Positions 42,342-50,074 of a stretch of DNA of 64,000 nt are shown piece after piece. The notes beneath the pieces were generated by a model. That model worked only from the letters and a program-made list of their open reading frames with translations. It was not told the DNA's origin and ran no database searches. The position numbers and the translations under genes are program-made. The stretch lies in the NCBI GenBank assembly GCA_052061695.1, contig JBPZEY010000002.1. One strand, written 5' to 3'. This DNA is from Alkalicoccus luteus (GTDB taxonomy: Bacteria; Bacillota; Bacilli; Bacillales; Salisediminibacteriaceae). Position 1 is the stretch's first letter. Each line of letters starts with the position of its first letter.

Positions 42342-44374
42342 ATGTTCTGGAGCAGCCTGTAACATCCCTGAAAGGGATTGGAGGAAGAGCTGAAGAACAG
42401 CTTGCCCAGCTGAACATAGCTACAGTAGAGGATTTGTTATTTTACTTTCCGTTTCGCTATGATGATTTCTCAATTCGGCGGGCTGACGAGGTACAGCATG
42501 AAGAACGTGTGACGCTCCAAGGCACCGTTCACAGTGAGCCTGAGCTGCGCTTTTACGGTCGAAAAAAATCGAGGCTTACGCTGCGAATTTTATCAGACGG
42601 CGTGTTAGTGCAGGCTGTTTTCTTTAATCAGCCGTTTTTAAAGCGGCAGATTTCTCCAGGCGATCACGTTATCTACCATGGGAAATTTGATAAACACCGC
42701 CTTGCTGTGCAGGGGGCAATCATCAAAAGCGGGGCAGCGGAAGGGGCATTCGAGCCTGTTTATTCATTAAAAGGTGACATAAAGCTTGCATCCTTACGGA
42801 AATGGATTGCCGCCGCATATGAACTTTATCAGCAGGACATACCCGAAATTCTTCCGGAGCAGGCGATGGAAAAGTACCGGCTGATGCCGCGTCCGGAAGC
42901 GTGTAAATCGCTGCATTTTCCGGAAGATATGGATGAGTTTAAACAAGCTAAGCGCAGGATGGTATATGAGGAGCTGCTTCTATTTCAGTTAAAAATGCAG
43001 TTATTCCGCCGTAAAGCGCGCGAATCTTCTGAAGGAACAGCTAAGGAATGGCCGGAGGGAGCTGTTTCTGCATTTGTTGACTCCCTTCCATTTCCGCTGA
43101 CGGGTGCACAGCAGCGCGTTCTGGATGAAATACTTACGGATATGCAGTCTCCTTTCAGAATGAACCGGCTTTTACAGGGGGATGTTGGCTCCGGTAAAAC
43201 GATTGTAGCCGCAGCTGCGCTGCTTGCAGCGGTTCGTTCTGGCAGCCAGGGAGCTCTGATGGTCCCGACAGAAATCCTTGCTGAACAGCACTATGAATCG
43301 CTCACGAAGCTTTACGAGGGCACGGGGATTCGTGTGGGCCATTTATCCGGGTCATCCAGAACAGCGGAAAAACGTACGATTCTGGAGCAATTGAAAGATG
43401 GAACGATTGATGTCGTTACCGGGACTCATGCACTGATTCAGGAAACTGTTGATTTTAAACACCTCGGGCTCGTTATCACAGATGAACAGCACCGATTCGG
43501 CGTGCAGCAGCGACGGGTGCTTCGGGAAAAAGGATTGAATCCGGATGTGCTTTTTATGACAGCTACTCCGATTCCAAGAACCCTGGCTATTACTGCATTC
43601 GGTGATATGGATGTTTCGACAATTGATGAAATGCCGGCTGGCCGAAAGCAGATTGAAACATACTGGGCAAAGCCGGAGACACTGCCTAGAGTGATGCAGT
43701 TTATCCAAAAAGAAGTCGCTAAGGGGAGGCAGACGTACGTGATTTGTCCGTTGATTGAAGAATCAGAAGTGCTGGATGTGCAAAACGCCATTGATCTGCA
43801 CGCCCGTTTTCAGGCGGCGCTTCCAGATTTGACAACGGGTCTGATGCACGGCAGACTGCCCTCGCAGGAAAAAGAAGAGGTAATGCAGGCGTTTGCTTCC
43901 GGAAAGATTGACATTCTGGTCTCCACCACCGTTGTCGAAGTCGGCGTAAACGTCCCGAATGCCTCGGTTATGGTCATCTACGATGCAAACCGTTTCGGGC
44001 TTGCCCAGCTTCATCAGCTTCGCGGCAGAGTAGGCAGAGGAAGCGAACAGTCTTATTGTATTCTGCTTGCAGACCCAAAGTCAGAGTCCGGCAGAGAGCG
44101 AATGGCGATAATGACAGAGACAACAGATGGTTTTGAACTGTCGAGACGTGATCTGGAAATGCGCGGACCTGGAGATTTTTTCGGTTATAAGCAAAGCGGT
44201 CTGCCGCAGCTGAAGGTAGCAGATATCGTAGAGGATTACCGTGCTCTTGAGGCAGCACGTGACGATGCGGCTAAGCTGGTGCAGTCAGAAGCATTTTGGA
44301 AGCGAGACGAGTATCTCCCGCTGCGGGAAGCTCTCGCCAGACAAGCTGGTGATCTTTCTCAACGGATAGACTGA
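42338..44374 (+). CDS. recG: ATP-dependent DNA helicase RecG
   Basis: A 678-residue monomeric helicase that remodels stalled forks and Holliday junctions. The N-terminal wedge domain with OB fold (about 50-150) precedes Walker A LLQGDVGSGKT (about residue 280) and the DEQH box (ITDEQHRFG, not the usual DEAH). The C-terminal GRVGRG and RGPGDFFG motifs are typical. It starts with GTG overlapping the sdaAA stop, with GGAGAG upstream. Confidence 0.96.
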   Translation: MNVLEQPVTSLKGIGGRAEEQLAQLNIATVEDLLFYFPFRYDDFSIRRADEVQHEERVTLQGTVHSEPELRFYGRKKSRLTLRILSDGVLVQAVFFNQPFLKRQISPGDHVIYHGKFDKHRLAVQGAIIKSGAAEGAFEPVYSLKGDIKLASLRKWIAAAYELYQQDIPEILPEQAMEKYRLMPRPEACKSLHFPEDMDEFKQAKRRMVYEELLLFQLKMQLFRRKARESSEGTAKEWPEGAVSAFVDSLPFPLTGAQQRVLDEILTDMQSPFRMNRLLQGDVGSGKTIVAAAALLAAVRSGSQGALMVPTEILAEQHYESLTKLYEGTGIRVGHLSGSSRTAEKRTILEQLKDGTIDVVTGTHALIQETVDFKHLGLVITDEQHRFGVQQRRVLREKGLNPDVLFMTATPIPRTLAITAFGDMDVSTIDEMPAGRKQIETYWAKPETLPRVMQFIQKEVAKGRQTYVICPLIEESEVLDVQNAIDLHARFQAALPDLTTGLMHGRLPSQEKEEVMQAFASGKIDILVSTTVVEVGVNVPNASVMVIYDANRFGLAQLHQLRGRVGRGSEQSYCILLADPKSESGRERMAIMTETTDGFELSRRDLEMRGPGDFFGYKQSGLPQLKVADIVEDYRALEAARDDAAKLVQSEAFWKRDEYLPLREALARQAGDLSQRID

Positions 44375-44401
44375 CACCTTCCTGTTGAAATGGGAAGGTG
44401 T
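44374..44401 (+). terminator. Hairpin after recG (overlaps the fapR promoter)
   Basis: ACACCTTCC (44374-44382) and GGAAGGTGT (44393-44401) form a perfect 9-bp stem with a 10-base loop. No T-run follows, so termination is uncertain. The fapR -35 element lies in the loop. Confidence 0.5.
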
Positions 44402-44413
44402 TAGCTATATACT
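44385..44413 (+). promoter_or_regulatory. Sigma-A promoter of fapR-plsX-fabD-fabG
   Basis: -35 TTGAAA (44385-44390), exactly 17 bases, -10 TATACT (44408-44413). The FapR operator begins 4 bases downstream, covering the expected start site. Confidence 0.85.
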
Positions 44414-44416
44414 ACA

Positions 44417-44435
44417 ATTAGTACCTAGTCCTAGT
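44417..44435 (+). promoter_or_regulatory. FapR operator
   Basis: ATTAGTACCTAGTCCTAGT closely matches the FapR-binding consensus known from Bacillus (ATTAGTACCTRGTCT-like inverted repeat). It sits at the transcription start of fapR, as in the B. subtilis fapR-plsX-fabD-fabG operon. Binding by FapR would block transcription; malonyl-CoA releases it. Confidence 0.9.
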
Positions 44436-44455
44436 AGTGCAGAGGAGATGGCCGA

Positions 44456-45031
44456 ATGAAATGGACGAAAAAGCTGCGGCAGCCGAAGCTCCAGCAGTAT
44501 ATCGAAGAAGATCCGTTTATCACAGATGATGAGCTTGCTAAAAAATTTGAAGTAAGTGTCCAAACCATCCGTCTGGACAGACTGGAGCTTAGTATTCCTG
44601 AAGTTAGAGAGAGAATTAAGGGAGTAGCTAGAAAACAGTATGACCCGGTGAAGGCACTTGCCGAAGAAGAGATTATTGGTGAAATTGTGGATCTTGAACT
44701 GGACAGCTATGCCATATCGATTCTCGATATTAAACAGGAGCATGTCTTTACAAGACAAAATATAGCGAGAGGCCACCATTTATTTGCGCAGGCTAATTCG
44801 CTTGCCGTTGCGGTCATCAACGATGAACTCGCGCTGACGGCAGATGCATCCGTATCGTTTACGAGACAGGTTCAAGCTGGAGAACGAGTAATTGCTAAAG
44901 CGAGGGTAGCAGATATCCGGGGCTCGCGAACGATCGTGAACGTCGAAAGCTTCGTTGGCCAGCATCCCGTATTTAAAGGAGAATTTCATATGTTCAGGAG
45001 TGACAGACCTGAAAAGGAGGAGCAGTTATGA
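44456..45031 (+). CDS. fapR: FapR, malonyl-CoA-responsive lipid synthesis repressor
   Basis: A 191-residue regulator. An N-terminal helix-turn-helix (about 20-50, DDELAKKFEVSVQTIRLDRLELSIPE) precedes a hot-dog-fold effector domain that binds malonyl-CoA (about 75-185). The SD AGAGGAG lies upstream of the ATG. It is autoregulated through the operator at 44417-44435. Its stop overlaps the plsX start (ATGA). Confidence 0.96.
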   Translation: MKWTKKLRQPKLQQYIEEDPFITDDELAKKFEVSVQTIRLDRLELSIPEVRERIKGVARKQYDPVKALAEEEIIGEIVDLELDSYAISILDIKQEHVFTRQNIARGHHLFAQANSLAVAVINDELALTADASVSFTRQVQAGERVIAKARVADIRGSRTIVNVESFVGQHPVFKGEFHMFRSDRPEKEEQL

Positions 45032-46035
45032 GACTGGCAGTAGATGTCATGGGTGGTGATAACGCCCCGGACGCTGTACTGGAAGGGTGTCGTACGGCCC
45101 TGAATACATATGCTGATCTGCACGTTTTGCTGATCGGCGACGAAAAACGTATCAACGGTATGGAATCATTTGGCGACAGAGTGACCGTTCTTCACACAGA
45201 TTCAGTCATTGATAATGATGACGCACCAGTGCGTGCAGTGAGAAGAAAAAAAGATTCATCTATGGTAACCGCAGTTCGAAAAGTGAAAGAAGGCGAAGCA
45301 GACGCATGTATTTCAGCAGGGAATACCGGCGCATTGATGACTGCGGGACTGCTGCACGTAGGGCGCATTAAAGGGATTGACCGGCCTGCCCTTTCGCCGA
45401 TGCTGCCGACGATTGACGGAGGCGGATTTCTGCTGCTTGATGTAGGCGCAAATATGGAAGCAAAGCCTGAACATTTACTGCAGTATGCGGTAATGGGCGA
45501 TATTTACATGAAGCAGGTGCGGGGGGTGAAACGTCCGCGAATTGGGCTTTTGAATGTCGGTTCTGAGGAAGGAAAAGGCACGGAACTTGCAAAAGCAGCA
45601 TTCACGATGATGCAGGATGCCCCGTTTGACTTTGTCGGAAATGTGGAATCCCGTGAACTCTTGGATGGTGCTGCAGACGTCGTAGTATGCGATGGATTTT
45701 CGGGGAACCTCGTGCTCAAATCAATTGAAGGAACAGCGATCTCATTATTCTCAATCCTGAAACAGGAATTGACATCATCATTTAAAAATAAGCTTGCAGC
45801 AGCCGTCCTGAAGCCTGCATTTAAACGTGTGAAAAATAAGATGGATTATTCCGAGTATGGCGGTGCCGGCCTCTTCGGACTAAATGCACCTGTTGTTAAA
45901 GCGCACGGCTCTTCAGACGCCCGAGCGTTTTTCAGCGCTGTGAAACAAGCGAAACAAATGCATGATGAAAAGGTGACGAATCGGATTAAAGACGTCATGA
46001 CCGACATTTCAGCAAAGGAGGAATACCATGACTAA
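45028..46035 (+). CDS. plsX: Phosphate acyltransferase PlsX
   Basis: A 335-residue soluble, membrane-associated enzyme interconverting acyl-ACP and acyl phosphate for glycerolipid synthesis. RLAVDVMGGDNAP at the start and SAGNTGALM, LLDVGANMEAKPEHL and VCDGFSGNLVLK are family signatures. It receives acyl phosphates also from FakA. It overlaps fapR by 4 and fabD by 8 bases. Confidence 0.96.
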   Translation: MRLAVDVMGGDNAPDAVLEGCRTALNTYADLHVLLIGDEKRINGMESFGDRVTVLHTDSVIDNDDAPVRAVRRKKDSSMVTAVRKVKEGEADACISAGNTGALMTAGLLHVGRIKGIDRPALSPMLPTIDGGGFLLLDVGANMEAKPEHLLQYAVMGDIYMKQVRGVKRPRIGLLNVGSEEGKGTELAKAAFTMMQDAPFDFVGNVESRELLDGAADVVVCDGFSGNLVLKSIEGTAISLFSILKQELTSSFKNKLAAAVLKPAFKRVKNKMDYSEYGGAGLFGLNAPVVKAHGSSDARAFFSAVKQAKQMHDEKVTNRIKDVMTDISAKEEYHD

Positions 46036-46975
46036 AACAGCAGTATTGTTTCCAGGTCAAGGGTCACAGCAGACTGGAATGGGAAAAGAGCTGTTTGACA
46101 CCTATACAGAAGCGGAGGCAGTTTTTCGACTTGCAGATGAATCGCTGAATGAAGCATTTTCCGATTCCATCTTTACCGGATCGGAAGCGTTCTTAAAGCA
46201 GACAGAAAATACGCAGCCTGCCCTTTATGCTGTAGGTACGGCAGTGTGGGAAGTTCTGAAAAACCGCGGCGTTCAGGCGGATTATGCTGCAGGGCACAGT
46301 CTCGGCGAATATACTGCTTTAACGGCATCCGGCATGCTTTCCTTTTCTGAAGGGATTCAGGCCGTACGCCGACGAGGACAGCTGATGGAAGCAGCTGTGC
46401 CGTCAGGAGAAGGGGCGATGGCTGCGATTCTCGGTCTGGAGCGGGAACCGCTCTCTGCTGTACTGGAGCAGGCCTCTGAAGAAGCTGGTGTCGTAGAGGC
46501 GGCAAATTTTAATTCTCCTGGTCAAATCGTTATTTCAGGCCGGGCGGAAGGTGTCGCGCGCGCGGTTGAACTAGCGAAAGCGGCAGGAGCAAGGCGGGCG
46601 ATTGAACTTCCTGTCAGCGGACCGTTTCATTCCAGCCTGATGAAGCCGGCAGCAGAAGAAATGAAAAAAGTGCTTGCTCATCTCCATCTTGGAGAAGCGG
46701 ATATAACTGTGATTGCGAACGTAACGGCAGAGCCTGTCTCACGTGAAGCAGCAGGTCAGCTTCTCGAGCAGCAGATTTATTCGCCGGTAAAGTGGGAGGA
46801 TACGATAAAGTATTTACTGAACGAAGGGGTAACAACTTTTATTGAAGCTGGTCCAGGCAAAGTGCTGTGCGGACTTGTGAAAAAGATGGATCGCCGGGCT
46901 GCGGCGATACCGGTGTACGATAAGGAAACGCTTGAGAAAGCTGTTTCACAGCTGGGAGGAGAGGATCAGTCATGA
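46028..46975 (+). CDS. fabD: Malonyl-CoA:ACP transacylase
   Basis: A 315-residue enzyme moving malonyl from CoA to ACP. LFPGQGSQQTGMGKEL and the nucleophile elbow GHSLGEY with Ser91 are visible. Catalytic His is in LPVSGPFHSSLM. The position in the FapR operon and an ATGA overlap with fabG show coupling. Confidence 0.96.
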   Translation: MTKTAVLFPGQGSQQTGMGKELFDTYTEAEAVFRLADESLNEAFSDSIFTGSEAFLKQTENTQPALYAVGTAVWEVLKNRGVQADYAAGHSLGEYTALTASGMLSFSEGIQAVRRRGQLMEAAVPSGEGAMAAILGLEREPLSAVLEQASEEAGVVEAANFNSPGQIVISGRAEGVARAVELAKAAGARRAIELPVSGPFHSSLMKPAAEEMKKVLAHLHLGEADITVIANVTAEPVSREAAGQLLEQQIYSPVKWEDTIKYLLNEGVTTFIEAGPGKVLCGLVKKMDRRAAAIPVYDKETLEKAVSQLGGEDQS

Positions 46976-47703
46976 ACGCACTCGTAACAGGAGGTTCCAG
47001 AGGCATCGGCCGTGCCGTTTGTCTGGAGCTGGCTGAAGCAGGTATGAACGTAGCCGTCAATTATTCAGGTAATCAAGAAAAAGCAGAACAGACGGCTGAA
47101 GAATGCCGTGCAAAAGGGGTCGAAGCACTAATCATTCAGGCGGATGTCGGGAACAGTGATTCTGCCCAAGAGATGGTAAAAACAGTTATAGACTCCTTCG
47201 GGTCGGTGGATGTACTCGTTAATAATGCAGGCATTACCCGGGACAATCTGTTAATGCGAATGAAAGAATCTGAATTTGATGAAGTCATCTCAACGAATTT
47301 AAAAGGTGTATTCAATTGTTCAAAAGCTGTAACACGCCCTATGATGAAGCAGCGGAGTGGAAGAATTATTAATATCTCCTCCGTTGTCGGAGCACTAGGG
47401 AATGCGGGGCAGGCCAATTATGCTGCATCGAAAGCCGGGGTCATTGGGTTCACTAAATCAATGGCGAGAGAGCTTGCTAATCGGAATATCCTGGTCAACG
47501 CTGTTGCACCTGGTTTTATTTCAACTGAAATGACAGATGAACTTACTGATGAACAAAAAGAAGCTCTTCAAGAGCAAATTCCGCTTGGAAGACTTGGGGC
47601 TGGCGCTGATATTGCAAAAGTGGTTCGTTTTTTAACTTCAGACAGTTCTGCGTATATGACAGGACAGACGCTGCACGTTGACGGCGGAATGTACATGCCT
47701 TGA
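46972..47703 (+). CDS. fabG: 3-oxoacyl-ACP reductase
   Basis: A 243-residue short-chain dehydrogenase reducing beta-ketoacyl-ACP with NADPH. The cofactor motif TGGSRGIGRA is at the N-terminus, VNNAGITRDNLLMRM is typical of FabG, and the catalytic Ser, Tyr and Lys are in ISSVVG and NYAASKAG. The end reads MTGQTLHVDGGMYM. Confidence 0.97.
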   Translation: MNALVTGGSRGIGRAVCLELAEAGMNVAVNYSGNQEKAEQTAEECRAKGVEALIIQADVGNSDSAQEMVKTVIDSFGSVDVLVNNAGITRDNLLMRMKESEFDEVISTNLKGVFNCSKAVTRPMMKQRSGRIINISSVVGALGNAGQANYAASKAGVIGFTKSMARELANRNILVNAVAPGFISTEMTDELTDEQKEALQEQIPLGRLGAGADIAKVVRFLTSDSSAYMTGQTLHVDGGMYMP

Positions 47704-47739
47704 GCTTGAAAACTGCTAGTATTTGAGACTGCTTTATCC

Positions 47740-47745
47740 TATAAT
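47740..47745 (+). promoter_or_regulatory. Candidate -10 for acpP
   Basis: A perfect TATAAT between fabG and acpP, 21 bases from the acpP start. No good -35 sits 16-18 bases upstream. It overlaps poorly with the need for a leader, so separate acpP transcription is only possible. Confidence 0.3.
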
Positions 47746-47765
47746 AGCGGAAGGAGGTGAAACAC

Positions 47766-47999
47766 ATGGCAACAAAGCAGGAACGCATTGCAAAAATCGT
47801 CTCTGAGCGACTTGGAGTAGATGAATCCGAAGTAAAGCGGGAAGCTACGTTCAAGGATGATCTCGGTGCAGATTCTCTAGATGTAGTTGAACTGGTTATG
47901 GAACTAGAAGATGAATTTGATCTCGAAATCTCTGATGAAGATGCAGAGAAGATTGAGACAGTTGGAGATGTTGTAGACTACATAGAGAGTCACAAATAA
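47766..47999 (+). CDS. acpP: Acyl carrier protein
   Basis: A 77-residue acidic protein carrying growing acyl chains on a phosphopantetheine arm. The attachment site is Ser37 in DDLGADSLDVVEL. The length equals the B. subtilis ACP. A strong SD AAGGAGGTGA (47751-47760) precedes ATG 47766. The usual high expression fits the strong SD. Confidence 0.97.
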   Translation: MATKQERIAKIVSERLGVDESEVKREATFKDDLGADSLDVVELVMELEDEFDLEISDEDAEKIETVGDVVDYIESHK

Positions 48000-48005
48000 G
48001 ATATG

Positions 48006-48030
48006 CCGGGCGGCCGGTCCGGCCGTCCGG
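48006..48030 (+). terminator. GC-rich hairpin after acpP
   Basis: CCGGGCGGCC (48006-48015) pairs with GGCCGTCCGG (48021-48030) around a 5-base loop. There is no T-run, so it may stabilise the acpP mRNA 3' end or attenuate expression of rnc instead of terminating. Confidence 0.5.
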
Positions 48031-48083
48031 GTCATCTCTTCAGCATCTCTGTACCGACAATTGAGACTGGTGGAGGTTTTCTC

Positions 48084-48860
48084 ATGCAGCAATCAAGAAA
48101 GATTTACAGGCGCGGCATGAAGCGTCACGGTAAAAAATTGCAAATGACAAAAGCACAAAAAGCCAAATACAAACAGTTTTTGGATGATATAGGTGCAACC
48201 TATCAGAAAGAAGATTTGTTTATTCAGGCATTCACTCATTCGTCCTATGTTAACGAGCATCGGATTCGTCCTCATGATGACAATGAGCGGCTTGAGTTCC
48301 TCGGCGATGCTGTTTTGGAATTGGCCATCTCCCAATATTTGTTCAAGCTCTTCGAACACATGAGCGAAGGCGAGATGACCAAACTCAGAGCTGCCATCGT
48401 ATGCGAGCCATCCCTTGCGAAAAATGCGGAAGAATTGAAGTTCGGCGATTACGTGCTTCTCGGCAAGGGAGAGGAAATGACCGGTGGAAGAGAGCGGCCA
48501 GCTTTGCTTGCGGATGTCTTTGAAGCGTTCATCGGAGCGCTCTACCTAGATTCCGGAATGGATGCTGTCTATGCCTTTTTGGAGGATTATGTGTATCCAA
48601 AAATTCATGACGGCGAATTTTCACACATGATGGATTTTAAAAGTCAGCTGCAGGAACTGATTCAGCGAGAGAATCAGGGGCAGGTCGTATATCGCATCGT
48701 GCAAGAAAAAGGTCCGGCCCACTCGCGCGAGTTCGTTTCAGAGGTTTTATTGGATGAAGATCCGCTCGGACGAGGAAGCGGACGTTCAAAAAAAGAGGCA
48801 GAGCAAATGGCGGCGCAAAAAGCGCTTGAAAAATTAAATGAAGATGAAAAACAGGGTTAA
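48084..48860 (+). CDS. rnc: Ribonuclease III
   Basis: A 258-residue double-strand-specific endonuclease that processes rRNA and regulates mRNA. The catalytic signature NERLEFLGDAVLEL and EAFIGALYLDSG with the acidic metal ligands are visible. A C-terminal dsRNA-binding domain (about 180-250) has GPAHSREF and SKKEAEQMAAQKAL. ATG 48084 has GGTGGAGG upstream. A longer in-frame start at 48003 would translate the hairpin and is rejected. In B. subtilis smc follows; here an inserted segment intervenes. Confidence 0.95.
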   Translation: MQQSRKIYRRGMKRHGKKLQMTKAQKAKYKQFLDDIGATYQKEDLFIQAFTHSSYVNEHRIRPHDDNERLEFLGDAVLELAISQYLFKLFEHMSEGEMTKLRAAIVCEPSLAKNAEELKFGDYVLLGKGEEMTGGRERPALLADVFEAFIGALYLDSGMDAVYAFLEDYVYPKIHDGEFSHMMDFKSQLQELIQRENQGQVVYRIVQEKGPAHSREFVSEVLLDEDPLGRGSGRSKKEAEQMAAQKALEKLNEDEKQG

Positions 48861-48899
48861 AAAGTCTTTCAATTTACATGTTTAATCGTTTGATTTTCT

Positions 48900-49240
48900 C
48901 TCTACTTAAAGTAGCCTGCCGTGGCCTGGCCTTCAGCTATTTCTCAGGGTGACCCAGTATGAAGGGAAAAGAGGCATGGGAGGATGGTGCGGCTTCCACG
49001 GGCACGCTGGACACATCGGGAAGGTTCTATCCGTATGAAAGCCAATCGCGCAGGCATAACCAGGCACGTGAAACGCACTGCCAGCTGCCGGCATCGAAGG
49101 ACTTCGGCTCAGAACGTGGCGAAGATCCAGCGCTTCCAACGGAAGATGGGAAAGCCGAGACCGTTGCTACCGGTAAGCGAGTCTCCGCAGATACAGGCAG
49201 ATGCAACGTGATTCACCTGAAATGACGTTATCAACACTCT
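48900..49240 (+). other. Gene-poor interval; candidate structured RNA ahead of a strong terminator
   Basis: The 434 bases between rnc and the kapB end hold no recognisable gene. Several local hairpins are readable: CTACTT-A-AAGTAG (48902-48914), CTTCA/TGAAG (48931-48964) enclosing GGGTGACCC, GGCA-GTG/CAC-TGCC with one bulge (49063-49082), CTTCC-AAC-GGAAG (49133-49145) and GAGAC/GTCTC enclosing ACCG/CGGT (49157-49184). A strong terminator closes the region. I could not match it to SRP RNA, RNase P RNA, tmRNA or 6S RNA landmarks. No clear sigma-A promoter is visible, so read-through from rnc is possible. Confidence 0.4.
48959..49225 (+). CDS. Possible orphan 88-residue protein
   Basis: An open frame from ATG 48959 with AGGGTGA (48946-48952) as a fair SD, 6 bases away. 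The product would be hydrophilic and low in aliphatic residues, starting MKGKEAWEDGAAST, without any recognisable domain. Other frames on both strands of this stretch are open as well, which weakens the coding case. It overlaps the candidate structured RNA. Confidence 0.2.
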   Translation: MKGKEAWEDGAASTGTLDTSGRFYPYESQSRRHNQARETHCQLPASKDFGSERGEDPALPTEDGKAETVATGKRVSADTGRCNVIHLK

Positions 49241-49241
49241 G

Positions 49242-49278
49242 AAAAGAGCTTCGCGGGCTTATCCGCGAAGCTCTTTTT
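49242..49278. terminator. Strong bidirectional terminator
   Basis: AAAAGAGCTTCGCGG and CCGCGAAGCTCTTTTT form a perfect 15-bp stem (49242-49256 with 49263-49277) around a 6-base loop, with A and T tracts on either side. It separates the rnc side from the minus-strand kapB gene. Confidence 0.93.
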
Positions 49279-49294
49279 CTGTACAGGTATGAAA

Positions 49295-49678
49295 CTATGG
49301 TTTTAAGCGGTAGTCCCGCTGCAGGCTCCGCAGTGCTTGCAGCGAGGCATCTGCAAATGGACTGTGCTCGTTTACGAGCCCTTCCTCAAACAGTTCAACG
49401 GCACGAATAAGGGATTCGTTATAGTCTGGTACATCGCCGCTGTAAGGCTTGAGGTGGGTGTCCGGAATGTTTGCTTTTTCATTAAATGCAAGCGCCTTTC
49501 GTTCCTGAAACAAAGCAACGTCGGTTTGACCCGGCTGATGAAGATCACCTTGCACTGGATGGCGCAGAACAGCGAGGATCTGAACAACAGACGTTGATTT
49601 AGCCGGAGTAGGATCGATCAGCTTGCCGATATACCGGCCTGTTTTATACGTGCACGTTACCAGCTCTCCCGTTTCCAT
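49295..49678 (-). CDS. kapB: KapB-like kinase-associated protein
   Basis: A 127-residue protein resembling B. subtilis KapB: ETGELVTCTYKTGRYIGK at the start, then VLRHPVQGDLHQPGQTDV and FQERKALAFNEKANIP. In B. subtilis KapB is needed for signalling by the sporulation kinase KinB and is encoded with kinB; no kinase is next to it here. ATG at 49678 is chosen with AGGAGGTG 6 bases upstream; an in-frame GTG at 49687 lies in that SD. No lipobox is visible, so lipoprotein status is not supported here. Confidence 0.8.
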   Translation of the reverse strand: METGELVTCTYKTGRYIGKLIDPTPAKSTSVVQILAVLRHPVQGDLHQPGQTDVALFQERKALAFNEKANIPDTHLKPYSGDVPDYNESLIRAVELFEEGLVNEHSPFADASLQALRSLQRDYRLKP

Positions 49679-49693
49679 TCCAGTCACCTCCTG

Positions 49694-49921
49694 CTATGCT
49701 TTGTTCCTCATTGCACCAAGTTCACTAACGATGGCATCCATTTCGTTCACGCTGAAAGACGGCTTCGCCATCACCATTTGATGAATCTCTTTAATTTCTT
49801 CATACTGGTCAGCTGCGTAAAATTCCGACTTCATCGCACCAGCATTAACAATTTGCAGCTTCGTTTTTATATCATCGATCATTTTCTCAATTTCTTGTTT
49901 TCGCGCTTCTTTTTCTTCCAC
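49694..49921 (-). CDS. yfkK: DUF1128 family protein (YfkK-like)
   Basis: A 75-residue protein with a predicted helical fold: EIEKMIDDIKTKLQIVNAG, then QYEEIKEIHQMV and FSVNEMDAIVSELG, matching DUF1128/YfkK. The function is unknown. GTG 49921 is preferred, with AAAGGA 8 bases upstream; the longer TTG start at 49939 lacks an SD. It lies 15 bases upstream of kapB, so the two probably form one transcript divergent from smc. Confidence 0.78.
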   Translation of the reverse strand: MEEKEARKQEIEKMIDDIKTKLQIVNAGAMKSEFYAADQYEEIKEIHQMVMAKPSFSVNEMDAIVSELGAMRNKA

Positions 49922-49997
49922 TATTATCATCCTTTCCAATTCATATACTGTTTATGATAACATGCCCGCACGATGGATACACTCGTTTTTAAAGGGG

Positions 49998-50026
49998 TTG
50001 TTAATAATACAGCCGAACTGTGATAA
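49998..50026 (+). promoter_or_regulatory. Candidate promoter of smc-ftsY
   Basis: -35 TTGTTA (49998-50003), 17-base spacer, -10 TGATAA (50021-50026), with an overlapping TAAAAT. It lies about 50 bases before the smc start. It would restore transcription lost by the insertion between rnc and smc. Confidence 0.5.
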
Positions 50027-50074
50027 AATAGGCTGGTTAGAACGATTATTTTACTAGAAACAGAGGTGAGTGGC

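Noticed and set aside
48933..49139. Minus-strand open frame of 68 codons in the rnc-kapB interval
   Set aside because: No SD, no domain, and it overlaps several open frames in the same GC-rich stretch; openness looks accidental.
48861..49294. The interval as SRP RNA, RNase P RNA, tmRNA or group II intron remnant
   Set aside because: None of the conserved landmarks was found (SRP GGAAG-type apical loop, RNase P conserved regions, tmRNA tag frame and CCA end, intron reverse transcriptase or domain V).
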